Notes: generated by a model not told the origin, from the letters alone. A stretch of DNA of 64,000 bases from Sphingomonas sp. ERG5 (GCF_000803065.1 NZ_JSXI01000024.1:186001-250000); one strand, 5' to 3'. Positions 35,967 to 44,792 are shown, numbered from the stretch's first letter. Translations and numbers: made by a program.

Positions 35967-36742
35967 GCGACTTGCAACGGCGCGCGCTGGTCGCGTCGCC
36001 CACCCCCCAGGCTCAGGAAGCCGCCAGGGAACTGGCCGACGCCCATGACTGGGTCCATCCCGAGGACGCCGACCTGATCGTCGCGCTCGGCGGCGACGGC
36101 TTCATGCTGCAGACGCTTCACGCGATGCTCGAACGGCGCAAACCGATCGTGCCGGTATTCGGCATGAACCTCGGCACCGTCGGCTTCCTGATGAACGAAT
36201 GGCAGCGACATGGTCTCAACGATCGGCTCGCCCGCACCAAGCCGTTCAAGGTCACGCCGCTCGCCATGACCGCGGTCACGGTCGGCGGCGACACCTATTC
36301 GCTGCCTGCGATCAACGAGGTCTCGCTGCTGCGCGAAACCCGCCAGACCGCGAAGCTGGAGATCACGCTCAACGACCGGATCGTCATGCCCGAACTGGCA
36401 TGCGACGGCATCCTCGTCGCCACGCCGGCCGGGTCGACCGCGTACAATTTCTCCGCGCAAGGCCCGATCCTGCCGCTCGGCTCCAATCTGCTCGCGCTGA
36501 CTCCGATCAGCCCGTTCCGCCCGCGCCGCTGGCGCGGGGCGATCGTGCCCGACAAGGCGCGAATCAGCATCAGGGTGCTCGAACCCGCCAAGCGCCCGGT
36601 CAGCGCGGTCGGCGACCAGCGCGAAGTGCGCGATGTCGCCCGTGTCGATGTGGTCATCGACCGCTCGCGCGAGCTGACCCTGTTGTTCGATCCCGAGCAC
36701 GCGCTCGACGATCGCATAACGATGGAGCAATTTGCCGCCTGA
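35963..36742 (+). CDS. nadK: NAD kinase
   Basis: A 259-residue protein with the NAD-kinase GGDGFMLQTLHAM motif (about residues 36-48), the NE motif in AINEVSLLRET, and the Gly-rich LVATPAGSTAYNFSAQGPIL. It phosphorylates NAD to NADP. The short length without an N-terminal extension is typical of alphaproteobacteria. Overlap with moaA by ATGA indicates co-translation. Confidence 0.95.
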   Translation: MSDLQRRALVASPTPQAQEAARELADAHDWVHPEDADLIVALGGDGFMLQTLHAMLERRKPIVPVFGMNLGTVGFLMNEWQRHGLNDRLARTKPFKVTPLAMTAVTVGGDTYSLPAINEVSLLRETRQTAKLEITLNDRIVMPELACDGILVATPAGSTAYNFSAQGPILPLGSNLLALTPISPFRPRRWRGAIVPDKARISIRVLEPAKRPVSAVGDQREVRDVARVDVVIDRSRELTLLFDPEHALDDRITMEQFAA

Positions 36743-36793
36743 ATGGTCTTGCATCCTCATTACAGCCGTTTATAGAGCCGCCCTCGGCTTCAT

Positions 36794-36868
36794 TCCCTGA
36801 TAGCTCAGCGGTAGAGCTCTCGACTGTTAATCGAGCGGCCGTAGGTTCGAATCCTACTCAGGGAGCCA
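36794..36868 (+). tRNA. tRNA-Asn (anticodon GTT)
   Basis: The acceptor stem TCCCTGA pairs with TCAGGGA, with discriminator G and an encoded CCA at 36866-36868. The D-arm is AGCTCAGCGGTAGAGCT. The anticodon stem CTCGA/TCGAG carries loop CTGTTAA with GTT at 36826-36828. The T-arm contains GGTTCGAATCC. The 3' end overlaps the last 11 bases of the opposing monooxygenase-like gene. Confidence 0.97.
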
Positions 36869-37226
36869 TTCTCCGGATCGGGGCAGACGCCCCGCCGGAC
36901 ACCGGAGCGTAATTGCCCAGGTCAGCCATTATCTGCAGACGCTGGAACATCTCCTGCGGATCAAGCCCCATTTCCTTGTGTTTCGCGTCCGCCGCTTCCC
37001 GCGCCATCTGGATTGTGGCGGCAGACTCCCACTCCACAATGGTCATGTAAATGGCGTCGCCCGAAGTCCCTTGCTGCCTCAGCACATGGCGTTGCAAACA
37101 CCCATCCATATCGTCGAACACGGTGTTGATTTCGGCCACTGTCGCGAGAAACTCCGCTTCGGCGGCGATGGGAACAACGAACCGGTCGATCCGGAAAATC
37201 CGCGAGTCATTGCTGCTGCTTTGCAT
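36858..37226 (-). CDS. Antibiotic-biosynthesis-monooxygenase (ABM)-like protein
   Basis: A 122-residue protein with an ABM/dimeric alpha-beta barrel look: FRIDRFVVPIAAEAEFLATV, then GCLQRHVLRQQ and IYMTIVEWESAATIQMAREA. Such proteins act as small cofactor-free oxygenases or as hydroxylated-compound sensors. ATG 37226 has AAGGAA 7 bases upstream. The gene is divergent from a MarR regulator across a palindrome, so it is the likely target. Its stop codon lies inside the tRNA-Asn acceptor stem on the other strand. Confidence 0.72.
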   Translation of the reverse strand: MQSSSNDSRIFRIDRFVVPIAAEAEFLATVAEINTVFDDMDGCLQRHVLRQQGTSGDAIYMTIVEWESAATIQMAREAADAKHKEMGLDPQEMFQRLQIMADLGNYAPVSGGASAPIRRMAP

Positions 37227-37304
37227 TTCTATTCCTTGGTCAGGCAGTTTGCCGGGGTCTTCACCAACCATTCGGGCCGGCATCGATATGCCGCCAACTG
37301 CTTA

Positions 37305-37324
37305 ATTGACAACATGATGTCAAT
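37305..37324. promoter_or_regulatory. MarR-type operator palindrome
   Basis: ATTGACA-N6-TGTCAAT is a 20-base near-perfect palindrome (centre ACATGA) in the 109-base divergent gap between the ABM-like gene and marR, 11 bases before the marR start. Its length and TTGACA half-site are typical of MarR-family operators, and TTGACA may also be a -35 box. Confidence 0.62.
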
Positions 37325-37335
37325 ATGGATATTTA

Positions 37336-37821
37336 ATGCACATGGAGAATGACGATTTCAGAACCCCATCGGGCAAGGCCATCAGCGAGCTTATCGTAAC
37401 TGTCTTTCGGCTCAACGGCCGCCTTCTAGCGGCGGGGGACCGGCTCGTCGCCGAGCTCGGTCTCACCAGCGCCCGCTGGCAGGTCCTGGGGGCAATTGCG
37501 CTATCGCCCGTTCCGGAACCTGTTGCGCGACTGGCTCGAAACATGGGGCTGAACCGCCAGGGCGTGCAGCGCATCGTCAGCGAATTGGTGGCCGAGGGCT
37601 TTGCCGAATTGAAGGAAAACCCCCATCATCGCAGCGCCAAGCTGGTCGTCATGACGAGCAAAGGCCTGCACGCCTATGACTGCGCGCTCCGCGCCCAGGC
37701 GCCATGGGTCAATATGCTTGGTGACAAGGTTGACCCGGAAGGGATCCAGCGCGCGAGCAAGGTTCTGGAGGGATTGCGGCAACGGCTTGAACAGCCGTCA
37801 TCAGAGAAGGCGAACACGTAG
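37336..37821 (+). CDS. MarR-family transcriptional regulator
   Basis: A 161-residue protein. The winged helix-turn-helix contains LTSARWQVLGAIALSPVPEP, ARNMGLNRQGVQRIVSELVAEGF and the wing ENPHHRSAKLVVMTSKG. MarR proteins are dimeric ligand-responsive repressors, often divergent from the gene they control; here that is the ABM-like gene, with a palindrome between them. The start is the first ATG at 37336; a second, in-frame ATG two codons later is equally possible. Confidence 0.9.
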   Translation: MHMENDDFRTPSGKAISELIVTVFRLNGRLLAAGDRLVAELGLTSARWQVLGAIALSPVPEPVARLARNMGLNRQGVQRIVSELVAEGFAELKENPHHRSAKLVVMTSKGLHAYDCALRAQAPWVNMLGDKVDPEGIQRASKVLEGLRQRLEQPSSEKANT

Positions 37822-37954
37822 TGAAGACCTGGACCGCCCCACCCGAGGTCAGGTCCATCGCGGTCTTTAAGCGCAACAAACAGGAAGCTCAGAGCATCGC
37901 GGGACGATACAAAACCCCTCATCACATGTTTCGCGGAAGCAAGAGACCAAAGCC

Positions 37955-38446
37955 ATGACCTATTCGTACAAGATCATCGCATCGCCGGTCGGCCGGCTCA
38001 CCCTGATCGCCAGCAACCAGGGCCTGGCGGCGATCCTGTGGGAGAATGACGATCCCAACCGGGTGCGGCTCGGCCCGCTCGTCGAGCAACCGGACAACCC
38101 AATCCTTGTCGAAACCGCGCGGCAGCTCGCCGCCTATTTCGCGGGGACGCTGCACGCCTTCACCGTGCCGCTCGATTTCAAGGGCACCGCGTTCCAGAAG
38201 AACGTCTGGGCGGCCCTGCTGACGATCCCGTTCGGCGAGACGCGCAGCTATGCGGAAATCGCGCGCCAGATCGGCAAGCCGACCGCCTTTCGCGCGGTCG
38301 GTGCGGCGAACGGCAAGAACCCCATTTCGATCATTGCCCCCTGCCACCGCGTGATCGGGTCGGGCGGTGCACTGACCGGCTTTGCCGGCGGGCTGGCGGC
38401 GAAGGAGCAATTGCTCAACCTCGAAGGCGCGCGCCGCGCCGCCTAG
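37955..38446 (+). CDS. ogt: Methylated-DNA-protein-cysteine methyltransferase (Ogt type)
   Basis: A 163-residue suicide repair protein. The active-site Cys is in IIAPCHRVIG; upstream are FQKNVWAALLTIPFGETRSYAEIARQIGKP and FRAVGAANGKNP, the conserved DNA-binding helix region. It transfers the alkyl group from O6-alkylguanine to itself. Its short N-terminal domain without Ada zinc ligands points to Ogt rather than Ada. Confidence 0.93.
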   Translation: MTYSYKIIASPVGRLTLIASNQGLAAILWENDDPNRVRLGPLVEQPDNPILVETARQLAAYFAGTLHAFTVPLDFKGTAFQKNVWAALLTIPFGETRSYAEIARQIGKPTAFRAVGAANGKNPISIIAPCHRVIGSGGALTGFAGGLAAKEQLLNLEGARRAA

Positions 38447-38448
38447 CC

Positions 38449-38871
38449 TTATCGTTCGCGACGATACCAGAACGCATCCGCCTGGCGCGCCATGCCGATG
38501 CGCTCGTAGAAACCAACCGCTTCCGGCACCGAGGCAAGAATCACGCTGACCGCCGGCCCAAGCTGCCGGCGGGTTTCGTCGAGCAGTCCCCGCCCTACCC
38601 CCAGCCCCTGCGCGGCGGGCGTGACTGCCAGTTCGGACACATAACAGGACCAGGAATAGTCGGTGATCGCGCGCATCACGCCGACCAGCGCACCATCGGC
38701 CCGGTCGAGCCGCGCGGTCAGTACCAGATCGGCTTCTTTCAGCATGGTCGCCAGCCGTTCTGCATCATCGACCGGGCGGATCGCACCCAGCCCGGACTCG
38801 ATCAACACATGGCGGAAATCGCTCGCGGCAAGCGCGGGTTCGCTGGCGTAGAGGATGCGAGTGGCGGTCAT
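38449..38871 (-). CDS. GNAT-family N-acetyltransferase
   Basis: A 140-residue protein with the GNAT acetyl-CoA motif SELAVTPAAQGLGVGRGLLDE (Q/RxxGxG/A) and a C-terminal VGFYERIGM strand-helix. The substrate is unknown. The ATG at 38871 overlaps the TetR stop by four bases, so it is translated with that regulator. The frame is open upstream, but only as TetR read in another frame. Confidence 0.85.
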   Translation of the reverse strand: MTATRILYASEPALAASDFRHVLIESGLGAIRPVDDAERLATMLKEADLVLTARLDRADGALVGVMRAITDYSWSCYVSELAVTPAAQGLGVGRGLLDETRRQLGPAVSVILASVPEAVGFYERIGMARQADAFWYRRER

Positions 38872-39431
38872 GGAATATCCAGCGCTTTCATAAATCGGTC
38901 GAGATGCATGCGGATGAACGCGTCGAGCCGGCTTCCCGGCGAAAAGCCCCAGAGCAGCAGGGCGCCCTGCCACTGACCGACCATCAGGATACCGATATCA
39001 GTTGGCGCGCCGGGCGTATCGGCAAAACAGGCGCCGATCCGCGCGGCGAGCGTTTCGACCCAACGATGCCCGCGCTCGCGCAAATCGGGATGGCGCAGAT
39101 CCTCACGCAACACATGGAGCTGGTCGGCATAACCCTCGATATCGCCATAAGTCTGCGACAGCCGGCCAAGCATTGCAATCGCGCCGGCCGGCGTTCGCGG
39201 CGCCGCCGCAGCAATCTCGTCGTTGAGCTGGTCGAACGCGTCCCAGGCATGAAGCATCGCGGCATGGATCAGCTTCGGCTTGCTGCCGAAACGCTGAACC
39301 AGGGTCGATCCCGCCAGCCCGCTGCGCTGCGCCAATGCGGCAAAAGTCAGCGCATCCGAACCACGCTCCTGCATCAGCGCCAGGGCGTGGGCGAAGATCG
39401 CTTCGTCGCTGGTGGTTCTCGGCCTTGGCAT
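38868..39431 (-). CDS. TetR-family transcriptional regulator
   Basis: A 187-residue protein. The N-terminal helix-turn-helix reads DALTFAALAQRSGLAGSTLVQRFGSKPKLIHAAML, the usual TetR DNA-binding segment, followed by a helical ligand domain. The ATG at 39431 is chosen because the motif has its normal distance from it. It is co-oriented with the GNAT gene (ATGA overlap) and divergent from an SDR oxidoreductase gene with a palindrome between, so it probably controls both sides. Confidence 0.88.
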   Translation of the reverse strand: MPRPRTTSDEAIFAHALALMQERGSDALTFAALAQRSGLAGSTLVQRFGSKPKLIHAAMLHAWDAFDQLNDEIAAAAPRTPAGAIAMLGRLSQTYGDIEGYADQLHVLREDLRHPDLRERGHRWVETLAARIGACFADTPGAPTDIGILMVGQWQGALLLWGFSPGSRLDAFIRMHLDRFMKALDIP

Positions 39432-39445
39432 TTTGCCCGATCTTT

Positions 39446-39467
39446 TATAAATGAATATTCGTTTATA
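39446..39467. promoter_or_regulatory. TetR-type operator palindrome
   Basis: TATAAATGAAT is followed directly by ATTCGTTTATA, a 22-base palindrome with one mismatched pair. It sits in the 82-base gap between the divergent TetR and SDR genes, 14 bases before the TetR start. The position and symmetry fit autoregulation by the TetR protein. Confidence 0.6.
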
Positions 39468-39513
39468 TATAGTGACAGCAACGGGCACAAGGCGAGTCGA
39501 CGCAGGAGATGGC

Positions 39514-40422
39514 ATGCAATTGACAGGCAAAGTGGCGCTGGTTGCCGGCGCGACCCGGGGCGCGGGGCGCGGCATCGCGGCCGAGCTCGGTGCGGCCGGA
39601 GCGACGGTCTATGTCACTGGGCGCACGACACGAACGCAGCGGTCCTCCTACGACCGCCCCGAAACCATCGAGGAAACCGCCGAACTGGTCACTGCGCTGG
39701 GCGGGACCGGCATCGCGATCCAGGCCGATCATCTGATATCCGATCAGGTGCGCGACGTGGTTGCACGGATCCACGCTGAACAGGGACGGCTCGACATCCT
39801 GGTCAACGACATCTGGGGCGGCGAAACACTGATGGAATGGGACAAGCCGGTCTGGGAGCATGACCTCGACAAGGGGCTGCGCCTGTTGCGGCTGCAGGTG
39901 GAGACCCATCTCATTACCGCACATCACGCCCTCGCGCTGATGATCGAACAGCCCGGCGGCTTGCTGATTGAAGTCACAGACGGGCCAGCGGATTACAATG
40001 CCGATCATTACCGCATCAATCCGTTCTACGATCTGGCCAAAGTGTCGGTAAACCGCATGGGCTGGTCCCATGCTCAGGATCTGAAGCGTCATGACGCCAC
40101 ATCAGTCTCGCTCTCGCCGGGCTGGCTGCGCTCTGAAATGATGCTCGAGACGTTCGGTGTAGGCGAAGAGAATTGGCGCGATGCGTTGGCCAAGGTGCCG
40201 CACTTCGCCATTTCGGAAACCCCGCGCTTTGTCGGCCGCGCCGTGGCGGCACTGGCCACAGACCCGCAACGGGCGCGGTGGAATGGGCAATCGCTGACCA
40301 GCGGCCAACTGGCCCGGGAATATGGTTTCACCGACCTGGATGGCTCGCGACCCGATGCATGGCCCTATGTGATCGAGGTGCAGGATGCCGGCAAACCCGC
40401 GGACACGACGGGGTATCGCTAA
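39514..40422 (+). CDS. Short-chain dehydrogenase/reductase
   Basis: A 302-residue Rossmann protein. The cofactor site is VAGATRGAGRGIA (TGxxxGxG-type). Tyr and Lys of the catalytic YxxxK appear as YDLAK near residue 171. It is longer than a classical 250-residue SDR because of the extended TTRTQRSSYDRPETIEET insert and C-terminal tail. ATG 39514 has GGAGATGG upstream. Divergent from, and probably repressed by, the adjacent TetR. The substrate is unknown. Confidence 0.87.
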   Translation: MQLTGKVALVAGATRGAGRGIAAELGAAGATVYVTGRTTRTQRSSYDRPETIEETAELVTALGGTGIAIQADHLISDQVRDVVARIHAEQGRLDILVNDIWGGETLMEWDKPVWEHDLDKGLRLLRLQVETHLITAHHALALMIEQPGGLLIEVTDGPADYNADHYRINPFYDLAKVSVNRMGWSHAQDLKRHDATSVSLSPGWLRSEMMLETFGVGEENWRDALAKVPHFAISETPRFVGRAVAALATDPQRARWNGQSLTSGQLAREYGFTDLDGSRPDAWPYVIEVQDAGKPADTTGYR

Positions 40423-40890
40423 TGTGACGATGGGCTGAGTCGACTCCCCTTCCGTTCGTTTTCCGACGTCGCTCGGAACGAAAAGGGTACGATGAAACAT
40501 CGGGCGGGATCGCCGACACTGAGTCGATACCGGTCCGGAGAGTTATCTTGCCACAAAAAGGCATGGCCACAGCCTGGCGCAAATGCCGCTTTCGCATATC
40601 GCGGAAGATTTGCGCCGCGGAACACTCGTCGCATTGCTGACCGCTCCGCTCAGTCCTAGTTTCCCTGCTCTATCCGCGAATTCACCGAGCGGAACCAGGC
40701 TTTCTCCCCGAGTTCGGACGCGCTTCGACCGCCCCCGTAACGATATTCCTGCACCAATCTTTACGGACTCAGTCGCCAGGAGTATTCCTGCTGTAGGGCG
40801 CCTGGACTGGAACGGCCATAATGGCTGCCGGTCCGCTGGTTGATCGGCCAGCTCTTTTCCGTTGCAGCAGGGTTGGCGCAAGGATGCCTG
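40423..40890. other. Intergenic region upstream of TPR/barrel protein
   Basis: About 470 bases. Reading frames here are short and lack ribosome sites or recognisable motifs. TTCCGA-N6-TCGGAA, with flanking CGTTTT/CGAAAA, makes an imperfect hairpin at about 40466-40489, after the SDR stop; without a T-tract I do not call it a terminator. Promoter elements for the downstream barrel-FecR pair should be in this region. Confidence 0.35.
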
Positions 40891-42189
40891 ATGGGGGATA
40901 TGATGAATAACAGCCGCTTTTATAGAGGCTTATGCGCAAGCGCGATCGGCGGAGCCATGCTCATCGCCGGCACCGCGCCTGCCCTCGCCCAGGCATCGCC
41001 CGAAACGGAGATCGACGCACTGATCGATTCATCCGCGACCCCGGCGGGAACGGTCACGGTCGCGCGCAGCCAGGCCGATGCCGGTGACCTGCTTGGCGCC
41101 GCGGCAACGCTGGAGGGCGCTCTGCTTGCCGAAGCCAGCGATGAATCCGCCGATGTCCGGCTTTATTACGTCACGATCTTGTGCCGTCTCGACGATCGTC
41201 AGCGCGCCGGCATCGAACTTGCCAAGATCGACGGCGCGACCTTGTCCGCGAGCAGCTGGGCCGAGGTGCAACAGGCCTGTGGCGCCCTCCCGCGCCCCGC
41301 AGCGAACGAGGGCAATCGCCGGGCGAGCCGGCTTTCGGTCGAGCTATCCACCGGCATCGCCTATAACAGCGACGCCTATGGCGTGGTGGCCAACCAGTTC
41401 AACCTTCCCGGCGCACTCGATCTGAGCAATGACGGCCTGTCCTTCACGGCCTCGCTCAGCCTCGACGGACGCGCAGCGATCAGCGGTGACAGCCAAGTCT
41501 ATTACGGCGTGTCCGCGCAGACCAACAACAGCATTTCCGGCCCGGATCTCGACTATCAGTTCGGCAGTGCCTGGCTCGGCTATGCCTATCAGGGCGACAC
41601 GATCGGCGCGTCGTTCGGCGGCGTGGTGCGCCACGGCCGCATCGCCGGATCACCCTATGTCACCGAATATGGCGGCCAGGCCGACCTGACCGCGCGGGTC
41701 GCCGACACCGGCCGCATCGCGCTGCGCGGCGAAGCCGTGAAGCAGGATTATAACTTCGCGTTGCCGGGCTATTCCCGCGACGGCGGACGCTATGACCTGG
41801 CGCTGGAATATCAGGGCCGGCCAGGCATCGGCACCAGCTATGTGGTCGGCGCCGCTTATGAGTTGAAGGACGCGGACACCCATGTCCTCGGCTATCGCGG
41901 CTTTCGCGGCTATGCCGGCCTGCGTACCCCGATCGCCGCCAACGGCACCTATGCCGGACTGAGCGCGATCATTCGCCATGTGAATTACCGCGACACGCCA
42001 CTGATTCCCGATCGGATCGAGACGCGCTATTTCGTGCGCGGCGCAATCGGTGTGCCGATCGGCGACAGCGGCTTCGCGATCGAGGGCGCAGCGAGCTACA
42101 CGCGGCGCAACTACAACGCCGCCAGCCTCATTCGCGATTATGACAGCGTCGGGGCGGAACTTCGCCTGATCTACAGTTTCGGAAAGTGA
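40891..42189 (+). CDS. Outer-membrane beta-barrel protein with N-terminal TPR-like segment
   Basis: About 432 residues with a signal peptide (MLIAGTAPALAQ). Residues about 40-150 are helical and TPR-like (AGDLLGAAATLEGALLAEAS, QRAGIELAKIDGATLS). From about 160 onward are repeated amphipathic strands rich in Gly/Tyr, ending LRLIYSFGK, an outer-membrane barrel. The design resembles surface-lipoprotein assembly modifiers (Slam/DUF560), but no lipoprotein substrate is adjacent. ATG 40891 has AAGGATG upstream; ATGs at 40900 and 40903 are alternatives. The next gene, 11 bp later, is a FecR-domain protein. Confidence 0.65.
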   Translation: MGDMMNNSRFYRGLCASAIGGAMLIAGTAPALAQASPETEIDALIDSSATPAGTVTVARSQADAGDLLGAAATLEGALLAEASDESADVRLYYVTILCRLDDRQRAGIELAKIDGATLSASSWAEVQQACGALPRPAANEGNRRASRLSVELSTGIAYNSDAYGVVANQFNLPGALDLSNDGLSFTASLSLDGRAAISGDSQVYYGVSAQTNNSISGPDLDYQFGSAWLGYAYQGDTIGASFGGVVRHGRIAGSPYVTEYGGQADLTARVADTGRIALRGEAVKQDYNFALPGYSRDGGRYDLALEYQGRPGIGTSYVVGAAYELKDADTHVLGYRGFRGYAGLRTPIAANGTYAGLSAIIRHVNYRDTPLIPDRIETRYFVRGAIGVPIGDSGFAIEGAASYTRRNYNAASLIRDYDSVGAELRLIYSFGK

Positions 42190-42200
42190 GGGGGCTGAAG

Positions 42201-43088
42201 ATGACCCGGCATATCATATCGATCGCGCCCTTCGTCGCGACGTCATTCCTGACGTTCATGAGCCTTCCGGCAGTGGCGCAGACCGTGGGCGTCAATGCCC
42301 GTGTGCTGAACGACGTGCGCATGACCACTCAGGCCAACCCGTCACCGCATCAGGCGGTGATCAAGGAGCGCGTCTCGCTCGGCAACGACATCCAGACCGG
42401 CAAGGCGAGCGGCCTGCAAGTGCTGTTGCTCGACCGCACCAGCTTCACGCTTGGCGCCAATGCCCGGATCAAGGTCGACCGCTTCGTCTATGATCCTACC
42501 CGCAATGCCAGCGCGGTTGGCCTCTCGGTGACCAAGGGCGCGTTCCGTTTCATGTCGGGCAAGGCGCTCCATGCCAATCCCGGCCAGTCGCAGATCAGGA
42601 CGCCGATCGCGTCGATCGGCATCCGCGGCACGATCATCGACGGGGTGATCGGCCTGGATGCAATCCATATCGCGGCTCGGGAACCTGGCATTCCCAAGGG
42701 TTACAAGGCCGACCCGGCGACCGCGTCGCTGATCCTGCTGCGTGGCCCCGGCGCCAATGCACAGGGCGAGCAGCGGGGTGCGATCGACGTCACAGCGGGC
42801 GAGAAGACCGTGCCCGTCGAGACCGCGGGCTATGCGGTATTCGTACCCGGCCCAGGCCAGCCGCCGATCGGCCCGTTCCAGCTGTCCAATGCGGGTTCGG
42901 CGACGCTGGCAATGTTGCTCGGCTCGGGCCGGGCGCGCAATGGCGCGTCGGGACCGGATATCGACCCGCTGGAATCGAACCCGACGGTCGATCAGTTCTT
43001 CGAACGCGACCCCGGCCCGCGACAGAACCCGTCCAACCCCAACGGCCCAGGCGATCCGGTCAATCCCAACAACCCCAACAGCCCTTGA
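42201..43088 (+). CDS. FecR-domain exported protein
   Basis: A 295-residue protein with a signal peptide (FMSLPAVAQ). The FecR domain is VSLGNDIQTGKASGLQVLLLD, RTSFTLGANARIKVDRFVYD, then FRFMSGKAL and IRTPIASIGIRGT. The C-terminus is Pro/Asn/Gly-rich (NPSNPNGPGDPVNPNNPNSP). Unlike anti-sigma FecR there is no N-terminal cytoplasmic domain, so it is a periplasmic or surface scaffold form. ATG 42201 is preceded by GAGGGGG; a GTG at 42186 overlaps the barrel gene end. It is clearly co-transcribed with the upstream barrel. Confidence 0.82.
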   Translation: MTRHIISIAPFVATSFLTFMSLPAVAQTVGVNARVLNDVRMTTQANPSPHQAVIKERVSLGNDIQTGKASGLQVLLLDRTSFTLGANARIKVDRFVYDPTRNASAVGLSVTKGAFRFMSGKALHANPGQSQIRTPIASIGIRGTIIDGVIGLDAIHIAAREPGIPKGYKADPATASLILLRGPGANAQGEQRGAIDVTAGEKTVPVETAGYAVFVPGPGQPPIGPFQLSNAGSATLAMLLGSGRARNGASGPDIDPLESNPTVDQFFERDPGPRQNPSNPNGPGDPVNPNNPNSP

Positions 43089-43154
43089 TTACCAGCGAGT
43101 TGTGTGACGCTATCGCGCCGCGCGTTCGTACAGGCAGCTTATGGGAATCGACCG

Positions 43155-44792
43155 ATGAAAGCCTCCGACATCTTCGTCAAATGCCTTGAGGACGAAGGCG
43201 TCGAGTATGTCTTCGGCGTGCCCGGCGAGGAGAATCTCGATTTCCTCGACAGCCTGTCGCGCTCGTCGATCAAACTGATCCTGACGCGGCATGAACAGGG
43301 CGCGGGCTTCATGGCCGCGACCTATGGCCGTCACACCGGCAAGACCGGCGTGTGCCTGGCGACGCTTGGCCCCGGTGCGACCAATCTGGTGACGGCGGCG
43401 GCCTATGCCACGCTTGGCGGCATGCCGATCCTGATGGTCACCGGGCAGAAGCCGATCCGGAAATCGAAACAGGGCCGTTTCCAGATCCTCGACGTGGTCG
43501 ACATGATGCGGCCGATCACCAAATACACGCACCAGCTCGCCAGTGCCGACAATATCCCCAGCCGCGTGCGCGAATGTTTCCGCCTCGCCGAGGAGGAAAA
43601 GCCCGGCGCGACGCATCTCGAATTTCCCGAGGATGTCGCCGACGAGCAAACCGACGCCCGGCCGATCAAGTCGAGCCTCGCCCGCCGTCCCTCGGCCGAA
43701 CCCAAGGCCGTGCGTGCCGCGGTCAAGCGGCTCGAACAGGCCAGGGCCCCGGTGCTGGTGATCGGCGCCGGCGCCAACCGCAAGATGACCGGACGGATGC
43801 TGTTGCAGTTCGTCGAGAAGACCGGCATCCCCTTCGTCACGACGCAGCTCGGCAAGGGCGTGATCGACGAGACGCATCCCAAATTCCTTGGTTGCGCGGC
43901 GCTGTCGGCGGGCGATTTCGTGCACTGCGCGATCGGGGCCGCTGATCTGATCGTCAATGTGGGCCATGACGTCATTGAGAAGCCACCCTTCTTCATGAAG
44001 CCGGACGGCTGTGACGTCATCCATGTCTCGAGCCGTACCGCCGAAGTCGATCCGGTCTATTTCCCGCAGATCGAGGTTATCGGCGATATCGCCAATGCGA
44101 TCTGGCAGATGAAGGAGGATATCGTTCCCCAGCATTGGGGCTGCGAAACCATGCTCGCCGCGCGCACCGCCGAACTGGCGCACACCGCGACGCTTGACGG
44201 CGATGGACGCTTCCCGATCTTCCCATCCTATCTGGTGCGCAAGGTGCGCGAAGCGATGCCCAATGACGGCATCATCTGCCTCGACAATGGCATCTACAAG
44301 ATCTGGTTCGCGCGCAATTATCCCGCGCGGCAGCAGAATACCGTGCTGCTCGACAATGCGCTGGCGACGATGGGTGCGGGCCTGCCGTCCGCCATGGCGT
44401 CAGCGATGGTCTATCCCGGGCGCAAGATCATGGCGATCTGCGGCGACGGCGGGTTCATGATGAACAGCCAGGAAATGGAAACCGCGGTCCGGCTGAAGCT
44501 CAACCTCACCGTGCTGATCCTCAACGACGGCGGTTACGGCATGATCCGCTGGAAACAGGCCAATATGGGCTTTGCCGATTTCGGACTGACCTATGGCAAT
44601 CCCGATTTCGTCAAATATGCCGAGGCATTCGGCGCGCACGGCCACCGCGTCGAAAGCGCGGAACATCTGCCCGAATTGCTGAAGCAGACGCTCAATGCGA
44701 CGGGCGTGCATGTGATCGATTGCCCGGTCGACTATGCCGATAATGACCGCATCCTCAACCATGAGATCAAGGAATTGAGTGCAGCATTATGA
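43155..44792 (+). CDS. Acetolactate-synthase-like thiamine-diphosphate enzyme
   Basis: A 545-residue protein. It has the N-terminal PYR domain with catalytic Glu in RHEQGAGFMA and LGPGATNLVTAAAYATLGG, and a C-terminal PP domain with the diphosphate motif GDGGFMMNSQEMETAV...LILNDGGYGMIRW. It is closest in look to acetolactate synthase large subunits of the catabolic, regulatory-subunit-free type; no ilvN-like gene is present. The next gene is an aldehyde dehydrogenase overlapping by ATGA, so the pair may join a 2-oxoacid to, or release, an aldehyde that is then oxidised. The physiological substrate is not evident. Confidence 0.85.
   Translation: MKASDIFVKCLEDEGVEYVFGVPGEENLDFLDSLSRSSIKLILTRHEQGAGFMAATYGRHTGKTGVCLATLGPGATNLVTAAAYATLGGMPILMVTGQKPIRKSKQGRFQILDVVDMMRPITKYTHQLASADNIPSRVRECFRLAEEEKPGATHLEFPEDVADEQTDARPIKSSLARRPSAEPKAVRAAVKRLEQARAPVLVIGAGANRKMTGRMLLQFVEKTGIPFVTTQLGKGVIDETHPKFLGCAALSAGDFVHCAIGAADLIVNVGHDVIEKPPFFMKPDGCDVIHVSSRTAEVDPVYFPQIEVIGDIANAIWQMKEDIVPQHWGCETMLAARTAELAHTATLDGDGRFPIFPSYLVRKVREAMPNDGIICLDNGIYKIWFARNYPARQQNTVLLDNALATMGAGLPSAMASAMVYPGRKIMAICGDGGFMMNSQEMETAVRLKLNLTVLILNDGGYGMIRWKQANMGFADFGLTYGNPDFVKYAEAFGAHGHRVESAEHLPELLKQTLNATGVHVIDCPVDYADNDRILNHEIKELSAAL

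Noticed and set aside
40456..40495. Terminator after the SDR gene
   Set aside because: The stem is imperfect with unpaired bases on one side and has no following T-tract, so it is not listed as a terminator.
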